DNA of 64,000 nucleotides, taken from the NCBI GenBank assembly GCA_047495785.1, contig JBLDXI010000007.1, positions 4,278,001 to 4,342,000 on the forward strand, given 5' to 3'. Source of the stretch: Lepidodermella squamata. Taxonomy: Eukaryota; Gastrotricha. Positions within the stretch are counted from its first letter, which is position 1, and each line of letters starts with the position of its first letter. This document shows, piece by piece, positions 11,326 to 22,464 of this stretch. A program made the position numbers and the translations under genes. The notes beneath the pieces were generated by a model. It saw only the letters and a program-made list of their open reading frames with translations, was not told where the DNA came from and did not search any database.

Positions 11326-12753
11326 TCGCTTCTCATTCAGAAAAACGCTTCTTTATGTTAAATATAGCTTTAGGATTTACTGAGTTTGATTCGTCTACAG
11401 TCTTCACACGATTGGCTGGATTGAATTTCTCCGCCGGATGAACATCCATATGGGGATCAATAGATAGATATCACATCGTTTTGAGCACCCCCTCAATTGT
11501 GAAAGGCACGTTTTCTCAGCCCACGCTGTCCTCTTCCATTCAGCGTTCGCAATATCTGTTAGGCGAGTTGAACCGAGGACCGGAGGCCGAGTTCGATTAC
11601 CGAAATCCTATTCCCAAATTCTACGAGGTCAGCTCGCGTTGACAAGCCATTATTCATTAATATTTCAGGCTATCCACTCTCCACCATTAAAATGTCTTCG
11701 CAGGACGCAATATCAAAAGCTTTGTAGTACGCACTGCGGCACAAAACAGCTCTTCGAGAATTGCGGGTTTGGAATTTTAAATAACACCTTCGAACGTCGA
11801 TACCTAATATCGACTCCGTCATGTAGTGTATTTTGCATATACGGTTTTTCCGAGAAAGAAGTATTGGGTATCCTCGACATTTTGTGGTTTGAGCTGTGGT
11901 TTGTTACGACATTCCCTTCTTCAAACAGAAGATGAACGCTCTAGGCCTAAGTCTTTAAATATTAAAAATTGTGATGTGGCCGAACATTCTTAGTAAATAA
12001 AAAAAAAAAAAGCTGTGCGCATTGCGCGAGTGGCGCTGCCTGCCATAACCCGTCAAAAGCAAGTGGCATGCTTCTCTGAGCTGTGATCTGCAGGAAGTAA
12101 CATTAATCAGCAAAGATTGGCTGCTTGATCATTTAGTTTCAGGAGGCTTCCATCAATTAACCTGCAATCGAATACAACCACATTGTCCTCGATGACCGAA
12201 ACTATCTGCGACAGATCATTGACAGGTATTAGCTCGTGACTGTAGGTCTGTTGAAGCCGTCCCAGTCGTGCTCGTTGGGATTGTACCTGAGAGGGAAGCT
12301 ACGTGCCCATTGCCGACGTTTTCATGGTGAACTACAAATAATAATGAACTTTGAACAAGTCCTTATCTGATGATGCCTCAAAGTGTACGTTATCGCAGCT
12401 GAATTAGATGGCAAGCGAACCCCAGGTGCGAATATGCTGCGGCTTTCTTCTCGATAATCATCATTCGAACCAGCTAATCATGGCTTGAGATCGGCGGTGT
12501 TAACGGCGAACACCGACACTTCTCCATCTTCGCAGTGTACGGGCTTTTGTTAGTAAATATTCTTTTTGACGCGAATGCAAAATCATATCCCATCATACAT
12601 TTTTATGCATGAAAAGTGATTCCTTGCTTTCAAAATAGTCCTTCTGATGCTACATTTCTATTGGTACTGGAAAGCTTACCAATTGCCCATAGGCATGAAG
12701 CCTACTGCTTCGCCTTCTTGCTAACGAGATGGAAAAACTTCACGTGTGAGTGT
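11326..12753. other. Non-coding intergenic stretch
   Basis: No convincing gene is visible. An A-run at about 11996-12010 (after AATAAA) could be the tail of an old retroposed sequence. It holds the divergent promoter side of the GABA-B-like gene at 8884-11325. Confidence 0.4.
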
Positions 12754-13220
12754 TACCGTAAAATGTTGAAATACTAGCCCGGGCTTCTAGATTTTCAATG
12801 TCCAAAAAAGGGTAAAAAACTGGGCTTCTATTCGAGATGGGCTAATAGAAACAAGTAAAGGGCAACCGTTCTAACTTTAATCTTTAATCATCTTATAGGA
12901 AATTTTCCGCCCAATCGTCGCTGTAATCACTGTTATTAGGCTCTCCGTCATCCTCTCCTCATCTCCTCTCCTTCATCTCCTTCATCATTTGAACCTCCAT
13001 CATTTTCGTTTCACTGAGATGAAGCTATAAAACCACTTGCTTTGGCGAAAAATGAGTCAACTGAGTCACTTTGTCATTGCCGTACTAATTTACATAATAG
13101 CCAGGGCTACTATTCGAGATGGGCTTCTAGGTCAATGTATCGTTGCTTGGGTGGGCGGTGGGCTTCTATTTGAGATGGGCTACAATTCGCGAATGGGCTG
13201 GTATTTGAACATTTACGGTA
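12754..13220. mobile_element. Tc1/mariner-like MITE, copy 1
   Basis: The ends are inverted repeats of about 28 bp beginning TACCGTAAA, flanked by or ending in TA, as expected of a TA target duplication. Inside, the motif TTCTATTCGAGATGGGCT recurs several times with variations. The same ends and the same internal motif occur in the element at 37398-37819, so the two are one family. No transposase frame is visible, so it is non-autonomous. A CT-rich simple stretch lies at about 12948-12995. Confidence 0.65.
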
Positions 13221-14466
13221 ATTTGTAAATCCTTATCAAACACCTTGAATACATTAAATTAACTTCAAAAAATTCACGTAACACTTTTTGCTACTAAGAT
13301 ATTTCTTGGATGACTAATTCTCCCTGAAAGATGGTCAAAACCGGTGCACTAGGGAGAAAACTGTCTGAAACTGTCAACAAGCAATTGTTACAGACAAATT
13401 CTAAGAAAGATGTCAGAGTTTATTGTTTAATTGATGCAGGATAGTGCTCATTTTTGACATCGAATTGCCTGTTAGCTGTACACTTTTAACGTCTCATTCG
13501 ATTGCAGCATAGCGGGGGCTTGTCACGAAAGCGGAAGCTGTTATCTGTTTTTTACTTTAATTGTGGATTTGTCTTATTGTCGGGTATTATAAACAGATTT
13601 CAACCGCTCATCTGGACGTTGCCAGCTCATTCTGATACTTTTGGATTGGAAAGGCAACTGGGAAAAAAATTACAGACTGTCAGGAAAAATATTTTCTATT
13701 AGCATCAGCTATACACTGTAACATTCAATCAAACCATTCTTGACGTCATTTTCCTAATATCCACTCAAATTCGCAGTATCTCAGCGGCCTAACTGTGTCG
13801 CGGTGTGTGGTTTACGGTGCCTCCCTAAATTTGAGAGCATAAAGCACGCCCAAATACTACTATCGCACTAGGGCTCCAATTGCTTCTTACCAGTTTGCTA
13901 TACCCGATTCTCGAGATGAAGCTTGATCAAGCTCACTTTAATCGCGATTTCAGCTGGAGTTTCATAGATAGTTGTGCACAACTCGCTTGTCTCGAAAATT
14001 GGGGCGAAGAGCGTCGGAAACTGCGAGCCTTTAATGATATTCTTTTCATTCCTCATAACATCAAATACTTACCTTCCGCTTCAAGATATTTTTGAACGAA
14101 CAAAATTAGCTATGAAATACGTTCGCAGAATGTAATGAATGCGAGCCGCCGGCTAGCTTAATCATCAACACGACTGAAGGACTGGATCTTTAACAGAATC
14201 TCCCTTCAAACTGACCACACCAAAGTGTCACATGAATTTAAAAAAATCGAGGTTTTTCATTAAAAACAAGACTTTCGTCGCACGTGAACCGTCACCTGTT
14301 CAACTCCAACTTAATCCGACTAATTTTGCACGGACCAAGACTTTGTCATTAATGGTGAGTTCAAGCTGCGCGATTAATGAACAATCACATTCTATCGCTG
14401 CAATTCTGAGAATGGCTTATATAGCCATGGCTATACCTGCACTTACAGCTGTAGATTGGTTTTAGG

Positions 14467-14520
14467 CCGAATGATTCAACTCAATTCAATTCATTGAGTT
14501 GAACTGAATTGAATCATTCG
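14467..14520. repeat. 54-bp near-perfect palindrome
   Basis: The left half begins CGAATGATTCAACTCAATTC and the right half is its reverse complement apart from a few transitions. It could extrude as a hairpin or be a minimal inverted-repeat element. Confidence 0.7.
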
Positions 14521-14853
14521 ATAATTGCAGATAATTGCCAGCAACAGTATGTAGGCATTTATTCAGTGAGCAGCAATGCTGAAAATCCAAAGATCCTTGA
14601 AATAAAACTTAAATCTTTTTTATTAAACCTAATATGTTCGTCGAACGTGATCTCGCAGCTAAAAATAGTTGAGATACATGCGCGTTTTCATACCGGCGAA
14701 TTCACCGGTCGCAACTTCTTAATTTCATTTTGCAACTCACCTATTTTATCACCTTGTCAAAAGGCCGGAAGAGCTCTGGCGCCAGCTGTTCGCTGAAACA
14801 GATTATATTACAAGCTCAAACTTCATTTCCGATGTCTGTTTCGGTGTTATTTT

Positions 14854-14860
14854 TATAAAA
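14854..14860 (+). promoter_or_regulatory. TATA-box candidate
   Basis: TATAAAA lies 62-68 bp before the ATG of the receptor gene at 14922, a distance consistent with a short 5' leader. Confidence 0.45.
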
Positions 14861-14921
14861 ATTCGCCCGTCCACTTTAATCTCATTTCTGAAATTTTGAT
14901 TTGTTTCCATCAATAGATAAA

Positions 14922-17258
14922 ATGAAGATTGCCCTTGTCGTAACCTTTATAACGGTTGCAAATACCCAGAAGACCGTTGATCTGTCAATGGTAATTTTCC
15001 TTGGAATTACCGGAGACGAGCCAAGAAAAGGAGAATCCTGCCTCATAGCAAGTGATATAGCCATCGAAGCCGCGAACAATCAGCCAAACTTTCTCAGCAA
15101 CTACCGCGTCGTCACTCTCAATCGCGATGAAGGCTCTGGCGGCATTCAGTCGACTGGAACAGTGACGCGGATGAAAGCTGATTTCAAAAACAACGCAACC
15201 AGTATTCTCTCTCCGGTTTTCGTCGGACCGTGGTTTTCAGGGGGCTGCAAAGCGCTCGGGCCAGCTGTAGCCCATCTCGACATGGTGCAATCCGCAACGG
15301 GCTGCAACCACTTGGCTTTGACAAACAATCGAAAACTCTTCCCGAATATGTTCCGCGTTCGAGCTGGGGCTGAAATGATGCTATACTCCCGTTTGCGATT
15401 CATCCGCGATGTCGGTGGATGGAATCGATTCGGCCTCCTATCAGACGCGACAAATGACGCAAATTACAAAACTGCTCAAGCTCTGCTGAACGAGGGCCTG
15501 GCCAACGGATTCGAAATACCTTTTTTCGACCTAGTCACGGACATAACTGACTCAACAATGGAAGCATTGAAGAAATCAGATGTTCGAGTTATCGACCTTC
15601 TAATGTCTACAGCTCCGTCAATTCTGAAGTTTCTATGTAAAACGTATGAGTTCGGCATCACTGGGCCGCGATACGCATTCATTTTGATGTATTCAGCCTA
15701 CATTGAGCCTACGAGTTTGAGTTACATCATCAACCCGACTTGTAACAGAGACATGGTCTTCGAACAACTGAAATACTCTTTCTGGATAGGATGGACCTCG
15801 AGAAACGTAGAAACCCCGAGTTTGATATCAACCCTCGGGTATAATATTGATGAATTCGACCGCAGATTTGATCAGAAATGGCTAGCGATGAATCCGAAGA
15901 ACACTTTGGCCGTGAAACCTGCTGATTACGACAAACGGATGACGTGCCATGACGCTGTCCTCGGCGGTCTGGTTGCTTTGGACAGTGCGGAAAAGCTATT
16001 AAAAGCCCGTAATTTGACCCTGTCCAACTATGCCACTGCCCCGAAACTCATAATGGAGGCTGTAAATAGCTCTTTTGCGGAAGTTGAGTATCAAGGGCTG
16101 CGGATTGGAAATTTTAGCTATTCTGCACGAGGTGAACCGGATGATGACACATATATTGCGGTTCAGTGGACACTGGAGAAGGGCCAGCAAGTTCTCAGCT
16201 CGTTTCGAAGAGGCGGGGTCGATGCTCCGCCCACCAACTACTCGAGTTATTCTGCTAGAAGAGATCTAACCCCTCCGCTTTGGTTTTCGGTCGATAAGAA
16301 GCCGCCTAGAGACCGACGATTCGAGGTGAATACGGTTTCGCGAATTCCTTGGAGCTTCACCGTTGCAATGATAACTCTCAACAGTATCAGTTTCGTGGTT
16401 CAAATCTCTGGGGCGGGGCTAATTTGCTCCAGATATGGAATTGATTCTACGAAGTACTCCATCACAGTTTCGACCATACTTCTCGGAGGAACTTCGGTCG
16501 TTTTGAGTATTGCCTTGTCAGATGTGTTATTCTACCTACAACGCATCTTGCCAGTCCTGTCGTTAGCCCTCATTCAGATCGCTTACTTTTTCCCGATTTC
16601 CTACTTTAAAAGAAAAGCCCCTGCTACACGGCACGTTTCTTTCCGGAAAAACCCGTTTGCGAATATGAGTGTAATGTCAGCACGAAGCCATGCTTCAACG
16701 CACGTTACAAGGCAGAGTGTCGCCCCAACCTACCTTGGCTTCCAACAAGATTTTGCTGGATATTCAAGCTTTACTATCGCCTATTTGATAACTTGGCTTC
16801 TGACCGATCCTCCGCGTTGTTCGACAGTGATACACGCGGAGAAGTCTGTCTACGACTTTGCGAGTGACACTTACTTCATCGCTCAGGTGTTTTCCTGCCC
16901 CTCGAAAAGCGGAAATGCTTGGTTTGCATTCATTATAGCCATCAACGGCCTGTTTCTAACCTTAACAGCGTGGTTCGCTTTCAGTCTCAGAAACAGGAAG
17001 CTTACAGCTGACATTTTGGTGAAATGCAAGGAGGCTAAATTTGCCGCAATGAATCTGATGACGCTTTATCTCGGAGCAATTTTGCTCTATTTTGTGCTGT
17101 CTGGGAATCCACCTGGTCAATTCATGGCGTTGTCTGTCATTGCGTTCCTGGCGTCGAACATAACTTGGATTATTGAGTTCTGGCGAGTTGCCAAAGTTGA
17201 AGAAATTGAACATAGAGAAACAGTTCTAGAGTCGAAATTCGGAACAGTTAACCACTGA
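14922..17258 (+). CDS. GABA-B-like class C receptor, paralogue 2
   Basis: A single exon from the first ATG (14922) gives 778 residues and an immediate signal peptide (MKIALVVTFITVANTQ). The ectodomain contains GDEPRKGESCLIASDIA, FVGPWFSGGCKALGP, TNNRKLFPNMFRVRAGAEMM and GGWNRFGLLSD; these are near-identical in the neighbour at 18188, showing recent tandem duplication. Seven hydrophobic segments follow from about residue 475, with an unusually Ser/His/Arg-rich insertion between membrane segments 3 and 4. The position after FVGP, where GABA-B1 and relatives have the ligand serine region, reads GCNHLALTNN here, so the agonist is uncertain. It should act at the cell surface through G proteins if functional. 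AATAAA is near 17322. Confidence 0.82.
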   Translation: MKIALVVTFITVANTQKTVDLSMVIFLGITGDEPRKGESCLIASDIAIEAANNQPNFLSNYRVVTLNRDEGSGGIQSTGTVTRMKADFKNNATSILSPVFVGPWFSGGCKALGPAVAHLDMVQSATGCNHLALTNNRKLFPNMFRVRAGAEMMLYSRLRFIRDVGGWNRFGLLSDATNDANYKTAQALLNEGLANGFEIPFFDLVTDITDSTMEALKKSDVRVIDLLMSTAPSILKFLCKTYEFGITGPRYAFILMYSAYIEPTSLSYIINPTCNRDMVFEQLKYSFWIGWTSRNVETPSLISTLGYNIDEFDRRFDQKWLAMNPKNTLAVKPADYDKRMTCHDAVLGGLVALDSAEKLLKARNLTLSNYATAPKLIMEAVNSSFAEVEYQGLRIGNFSYSARGEPDDDTYIAVQWTLEKGQQVLSSFRRGGVDAPPTNYSSYSARRDLTPPLWFSVDKKPPRDRRFEVNTVSRIPWSFTVAMITLNSISFVVQISGAGLICSRYGIDSTKYSITVSTILLGGTSVVLSIALSDVLFYLQRILPVLSLALIQIAYFFPISYFKRKAPATRHVSFRKNPFANMSVMSARSHASTHVTRQSVAPTYLGFQQDFAGYSSFTIAYLITWLLTDPPRCSTVIHAEKSVYDFASDTYFIAQVFSCPSKSGNAWFAFIIAINGLFLTLTAWFAFSLRNRKLTADILVKCKEAKFAAMNLMTLYLGAILLYFVLSGNPPGQFMALSVIAFLASNITWIIEFWRVAKVEEIEHRETVLESKFGTVNH

Positions 17259-18187
17259 CTGTTGTGAACTGTGTTCAAGCTCCGTTGGAAATACGACTTT
17301 AAACCTCTGATGCTTCTTTAAATAAAATGCGTATTTCGGGTACTAAAGGGCTGGAAAGCAAACTCTGAACTATCCAGGAACTTGCAAGAAGCAATAGTCT
17401 AATTATTAGACAATTCTAGTCAAATAAGAAACAGGGTGAAAAATCTTGTTCGGTCACGCACGGAAGGTTTTCAAAGTTATCTCTTCGCTCGCTTGAAAAG
17501 AACTATCGTTAGATAAGTACGAGGAATTTGGCCTCAAAATCCGAAATCAAAATCCGAGTGCTGCATTGGTCTATAATGACAGGCCTAGTCAACGAGATCA
17601 AGCCCATTTGACAATCTTTTACACCATCCCAATTTGCGACCTGGTAACTCGTAGGACGTATATATATTGACGAATTTAATCTCCAACGATTCACTGTCAC
17701 TCAGGACTGTCATAAAAAAGTGTGCGAATTACCGCGGGTGGTACCCCCACCAGGGAGGTCCACAAGACTCTCCAACAAGAAAATATCCACAATTAGCCCT
17801 CAACCCGAGGATCCTACTTCATCTACTGTCGTAAACTATCGTTGAATCTGATCGAGAGGAAGCGTTGAAATAATATGAAATAAGTTTCGCGGAAAAGCAG
17901 CGTAGTTAAAAATTGGCTGTCCCATTACAACGATCGTAGCTACTTGTTGTGAAAGAGGTGAACTTTGCGATAAACATGTTCTCAGTCTAGCGCAAATCAC
18001 AAATTGGCTATCTCAGCAACAGGTTCGTCGGCTCGCCCACATGTCCACAAACTGGTATCGTTTTCACTCTCATTAGCCTAAAATCTAAAACGCACTACTA
18101 TGTATTCATTAGTCTAGAAAGCTCAATTCTCAACTACTTACCGACACTCGACTGTTGATTTAGCAAATCATATTCATCAAACTTGCA
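17259..18187. other. Spacer between receptor paralogues
   Basis: No coding sequence is supported apart from the 3' untranslated region with AATAAA near 17322. Confidence 0.4.
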
Positions 18188-20588
18188 ATGTATTCGCTGA
18201 CAATAATTTTTATGCTGGTAACTTCAAAAGAAATTGCCGCCATGAAGGCCAACAACATTAGCATGTTAGTCCTACTCGGGCTAACGGGTGACGAGCCTCG
18301 AAAAGGCGACTCTTGTTTCATCGCAACGGAGATAGCTTTGGAGGCGGCAAATAAACGCAACGATTTCCTGCCAAACCACCGTGTCATACCGTACTACCGC
18401 GACGAAGGGCCAACCAGCCTGTTCGCAGCTCGGGCAATGGTCGAATTCCGACAATCAGGCTCAAAAGCCGTAACCCCAGCGCCCATAATGGTTGGACCGT
18501 GGTTCTCATCCGGTTGTAAAGCAGTTGGTTTGGTCGCAGCTAATCTTGGCTTAGTTCAGTCCGCGCTCGGTTGCAACCACCCTTACATGACGAACAATCG
18601 GAAACTCTACCCTAACATGTTCAGAGCGAGGAGTGGGACTGAAATGATGGTCTTCTCCATTCTGAGATTTATCCGCCATGTCGGAAAATGGAACCGTTTC
18701 GGCCTGCTTTCGGACGCTCAAAACCATTACCTAGTCGCTTCAGCGATTCTGAACCAAGCATTGCCGAACGGCTTTGAAATTCCGCACTTCGATATTGTAG
18801 CTGACATGGATGACAACAGCTTTGTGACTTTGAAACAGTCTGATATCAGAATTGTCATCGTTCTAGCAACGAATGTCCCCCTTATGGTTCAGTTCTTCTG
18901 CAAAAGCTATAATTACGGCTTGACAGGACCTCGTTACGCTTTCATCTTGTTCTATACAGCCTATTTTGAGCCTACAACGCTTCAGGAAAGAATCAGTCAA
19001 ACATGTACCAGGGCGATAATTTGGGAACAATTCAAGTATACATTTTGGATCGGCTGGACTTCGTTCAACGTCGATGAACCCGGTGCTACAACATTCCTCG
19101 GCTATAACCTCTCGGAATTCGACAGACGCTTCGATGAAAAATGGGTCGCAATGGGTAGGAGCGCTTCGGTCAGACCGGCTGATTACGACAAGAGAGCTCT
19201 ATGCCACGACGCAGCCGTCTCAGCCCTCATAGCCTTAGATTCAGCTGAGAAACAACTTTCGCGGGTAAATCTTTCGCTCAGCAACTATGAAGATCGTCCT
19301 GGTGGTTTGGTTTTGAAAGCTGTTAATGAGTCTATGGCCAGAATCAAATACGTCGGGCTAAGAGTTGGCGACTTCGCGTATTCCGACCGATTTGAACCTG
19401 ATGACGACCTATACATAGCTGTTCAATCTACTCAAGTAACAGGCCCAGTAGTTTTGAGCTCGTTCCGCATGAGTGATCCAAGTGCTTCACCTCTCAATTA
19501 CTCCAGCTATTCAGAGAGGAGAGATTTAACGCCGCCTATGTGGTTCACTGCTGATGGCAAAGCACCGAAAGACGGGCATTTCGAGCTTTTCAGCTTGTAT
19601 TCGATTTCTCAAGGCTTTTCATCTACAATGATCGCGATAAACAGTGTTTTGGCAGTAAGCCAAATTGCTATGCTGATTTTTGCCGCAAAGAAAAGCAGTG
19701 GTTTCAGCAGTTTGAGTGTCAAAGCTGTTGTGACCTGCCTGTCTTTCGAAGTTTCAAGCATCGCTTTAGCTGTTTCAACAAATTTGAGCAACGGAAACGT
19801 TCTTTTCATGGTCCAGCGAATATTTCCGACAATTTCATTCTGTTTATTTCATGTGAGTTTTTGCTACGATTTTCGATATTTTCAAACAATTTCATTTTGC
19901 ATGGCAGATGCATGTGTTTTCGCAACTTCTCTACTATCGATCGAAATTGCAATTCGTTGAAGAGTCTGTATCGATCGCAGCTCACCCCACGCGTCTTTCG
20001 AGCAGCGCCAGTCGGAAAAGCGTGGTTAAGCAAGTCACGGTTTCTCGCAAGAGTCACGTTCGTTTCTGTCTTCGCTTCGATTTAACCTTCATTCTGGGCA
20101 CTCTTGTTTACTTAACATCGTGGTTAGCAAGCGAGTCGCCGCAAGTGCTCGAAGAAAACCTGAACATATCAGACGTGTACGACTACGAAAGTGATACCCT
20201 CAGAGTTATTCACGTCATCACCGTACATTCAAGCAGCGACGGCAATTGGTTGAAAGGCTGTACAGCTCTCAATGGCCTGATACTCCTGGTTGGCTCTTGG
20301 CTTTCCTATGTACTCAGGAGAGCTAGATTGGCCGAGCCTTACAGAGGATATCTGAATAGAGCTAGACTGGCAGTGGTTGCCATGGCAACGTTGTACCTAG
20401 CAACCGTTCTGATTTTCTTTGTTCTAGCTACTGATGAGTTAGCTCAGCTGATGGCACTGTCTGTTCTTGCATTCTTAGCATCTGCAGCTGTTGGACTGAT
20501 CGCGTTGATTCTAATTGATGGATCTGAAGAAGTATTGCCCCAACCTCGAGACAGAATTAGCACTATTACTTCGATAAAACAGCGATGA
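18188..20588 (+). CDS. GABA-B-like class C receptor, paralogue 3
   Basis: Two exons, 18188-19852 and 19908-20588, with a 55-bp GT-AG intron give about 781 residues. The signal peptide and ectodomain closely parallel those of the gene at 14922 (GDEPRKGDSCFIATEIA, MVGPWFSSGCKAVG, TNNRKLYPNMFRARSGTEMM). Seven hydrophobic segments follow. The intron falls in the membrane segment 3 region and is absent from both single-exon paralogues, so it was gained here or lost there. It lies on the same strand as its closest relative, 0.9 kb downstream. Ligand unknown. Confidence 0.82.
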
Positions 20589-20808
20589 GACAAAAAAGAA
20601 GATCATTCACGCACTTATGAAAAAATATATCTAGAACATTATCCATTTTTTTCATTCATGTTGATTATTTTGACTGATCAATAAGAAGAGAGATAATGAA
20701 CTAGAATAACTCGTTTCCTTTCAAGCGTGAGCGCGCAGTGAACCGGAATGGAACTTCCCTCTAATAGCTTCGTGTTGTGACTTGTTTAACCACGCTCTAT
20801 CGCACGAC

Positions 20809-20815
20809 TTATAAG
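20809..20815 (+). promoter_or_regulatory. TATA-box candidate of the small-peptide gene
   Basis: TTATAAG lies 52-58 bp upstream of the ATG at 20867, consistent with initiation around 20840. Confidence 0.4.
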
Positions 20816-20866
20816 CTTTCATTGTTACTGCGAGACTTCATTTAATCCCTGTTCGTTTCTCCTTGA

Positions 20867-21148
20867 ATGCTGATAAAAATGTTATCCCGAGTGATTATGC
20901 CCGCTATGGCCGTACTGTTGCTAGTACTACAGCAACTCGAAGCGAGGGATATGCCGATTGCCCGTGGCCTCGGCATTTCAGTCAACAAAAATTGGGACCC
21001 GCGACGCGCCGTCCTCAAACAGCGTTGTGCGCACCTACGTCGACTGGGGCATGCTGAAAGGCCGCCCGGGCTCGCTGACCAACAGCCGCGCTTATTAAGA
21101 GAGACTCCATTCTTATGTATGAACCATTCAACTCTTTCAACGTCGTAA
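20867..21148 (+). CDS. Small secreted-peptide candidate
   Basis: A 93-residue open frame starts with a strong signal peptide (MLSRVIMPAMAVLLLVLQQ, cleavage likely after LEA) and continues as a basic, Arg-rich mature part of about 65 residues with one RR pair (DPRR) and two Cys. The stretch is GC-rich inside AT-rich flanks, and has its own TATA-like element upstream and AATAAA at 21174-21179, so it looks like a complete intronless transcription unit. No family is recognised. In the overlapping +1 frame a second open stretch (about 20940-21100) encodes a different sequence, so the mature-part frame needs transcript or peptide support. A neuropeptide-like or antimicrobial-like role is only a guess. 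Confidence 0.5.
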   Translation: MLIKMLSRVIMPAMAVLLLVLQQLEARDMPIARGLGISVNKNWDPRRAVLKQRCAHLRRLGHAERPPGLADQQPRLLRETPFLCMNHSTLSTS

Positions 21149-21173
21149 CACCAATTTAGTTTTGATTTCATTC

Positions 21174-21179
21174 AATAAA
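21174..21179 (+). terminator. Polyadenylation signal
   Basis: AATAAA follows the small-peptide stop codon by 26 bp and lies only about 100 bp before the sulfotransferase start, so the two genes are tightly packed head to tail. Confidence 0.5.
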
Positions 21180-21273
21180 ATACGAGTATTTCTTTACGAT
21201 GAATAGCCTTTTCATCCGTACTATCAATGGTAGCACACACTCACATTTTTTAATCAAAATTTCGAATTTTACT

Positions 21274-22464
21274 ATGAAACTTAGACGCTTAAAATGGGTT
21301 GCAATAGAGAAATTATTCGGTTATATTTTTGCGTTATTTTGTCTCGTGATCATCGCAGCGTGGGTGCGATTTCACTATTACAGACTTTACCTCGAAAAAT
21401 ACCCGGCAACTATCCTGTTTGGGACGGACTCTTTGATCGAAGATGGCGATAGGATGATTGATATGGAGAATAAGCGGCGCTTAAAAATCATCGGAGAAAC
21501 TTGCGCAAGGAATGAAAACATCCAAAAATGGCTGATTTCCACTATGAGTTGGGAAGCTTTTCACTTTGCTCGTCATAACAGGTGATTTAGACTTTTCTAT
21601 GTACTATGACTTTTTACCCTTTTAATTCATGTTTTTCACAGCTCAGTAGCGTGGTGGAATCAGTTTTATGTCATCGATGGCTTGAAACTGCTGTTCTGTC
21701 GGTATTTAGTGCTTTCTATGAAATTTCCTATAAATTTATAAATTGCTTCTTAAGGTTACCTGATATCGATGGAAATGCTATCTCGCGACATCTTTTAGCA
21801 GCGCTGGACGTGGGTAATTCAAGTCTGACGTCGCTAATTGACTCTGAACACATCCGCCCACTGCAATACTACACAGAGCCGCAAGCGCGCGCAATTTTCG
21901 CGAACTATCGGAAGTTGGCGATAGTGCAAAATCCACTCGATCGGCTTATAACACTGTGGAAAAATATAATAGCGAAAAATGGTCGCATTTCAAGTAAAGC
22001 AGGCGATAAACGTCGCGGGACAATCGCTGAGTTTTTCAGATACTTGGCTGCGGAGAATGTGGATGAACTTGAAAATAATCTGTAAGGCCCAATTAATTGA
22101 GATATTCTTTTTGAATATTTACTGTGGATTGTTTCAGAAAACCAGCCTATCAACTTTCCTTGCTGTGTGCTATCAGGTGAGCATGATACATATTGTGGGA
22201 CATGCTACAAATTATCGGACATTTTCCAGCTACGATTACGTGGTGCATTTGGAGAACGCGTTTCCTGAGCTGAGCAGAATTTTGCCTGTTAAAGACAACA
22301 AATTTCAAGACCTTGGCGATGCCTTCGCTCAACCTCAATTTTCATTAGAACTCAACCTTTTGACAAGAGAAGTTACTGAAATGGTGTTGGTCAAATATTG
22401 GATGGACTATGTTTTCCTCGATTATGATATCACCCTTGATTTGCAAAGGGTGCCTTATACTTAA
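21274..22464 (+). CDS. Carbohydrate sulfotransferase-like type II membrane protein, motifs degenerate
   Basis: Exons 21274-21581, 21642-21701, 21755-22081, 22138-22176 and 22230-22464 join in phase to 322 residues; the Met at 21199 in the same frame would add 25 residues. A type II anchor (LFGYIFALFCLVIIAAW) follows the start. The fold matches the Golgi chondroitin/HNK-type sulfotransferase family: FCRLP where the family has its 5'-phosphosulfate loop, AIVQNPLDRLITLWKN where it has the 3'-phosphate motif, and VHLENAFPELSRILP plus YWMDYVFLDYD near the end. The loop lacks the usual PK and the 3' motif reads VQNP instead of VRNP. Binding of the sulfate donor is therefore doubtful; it may be a pseudo-enzyme or a lineage-specific variant. 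A TAA/AATAAA overlap ends the gene. Confidence 0.7.

Larger units (their letters stand above)
13221..14921. other. Non-coding intergenic stretch upstream of a receptor gene
   Basis: No gene is supported here. It contains a near-perfect palindrome (14467-14520) and a TATA-like element (14854-14860) before the next receptor gene. Confidence 0.4.

Noticed and set aside
11639-11935. 98-codon plus-strand frame
   Set aside because: No recognisable motif, no signal peptide and no splice context; probably chance.
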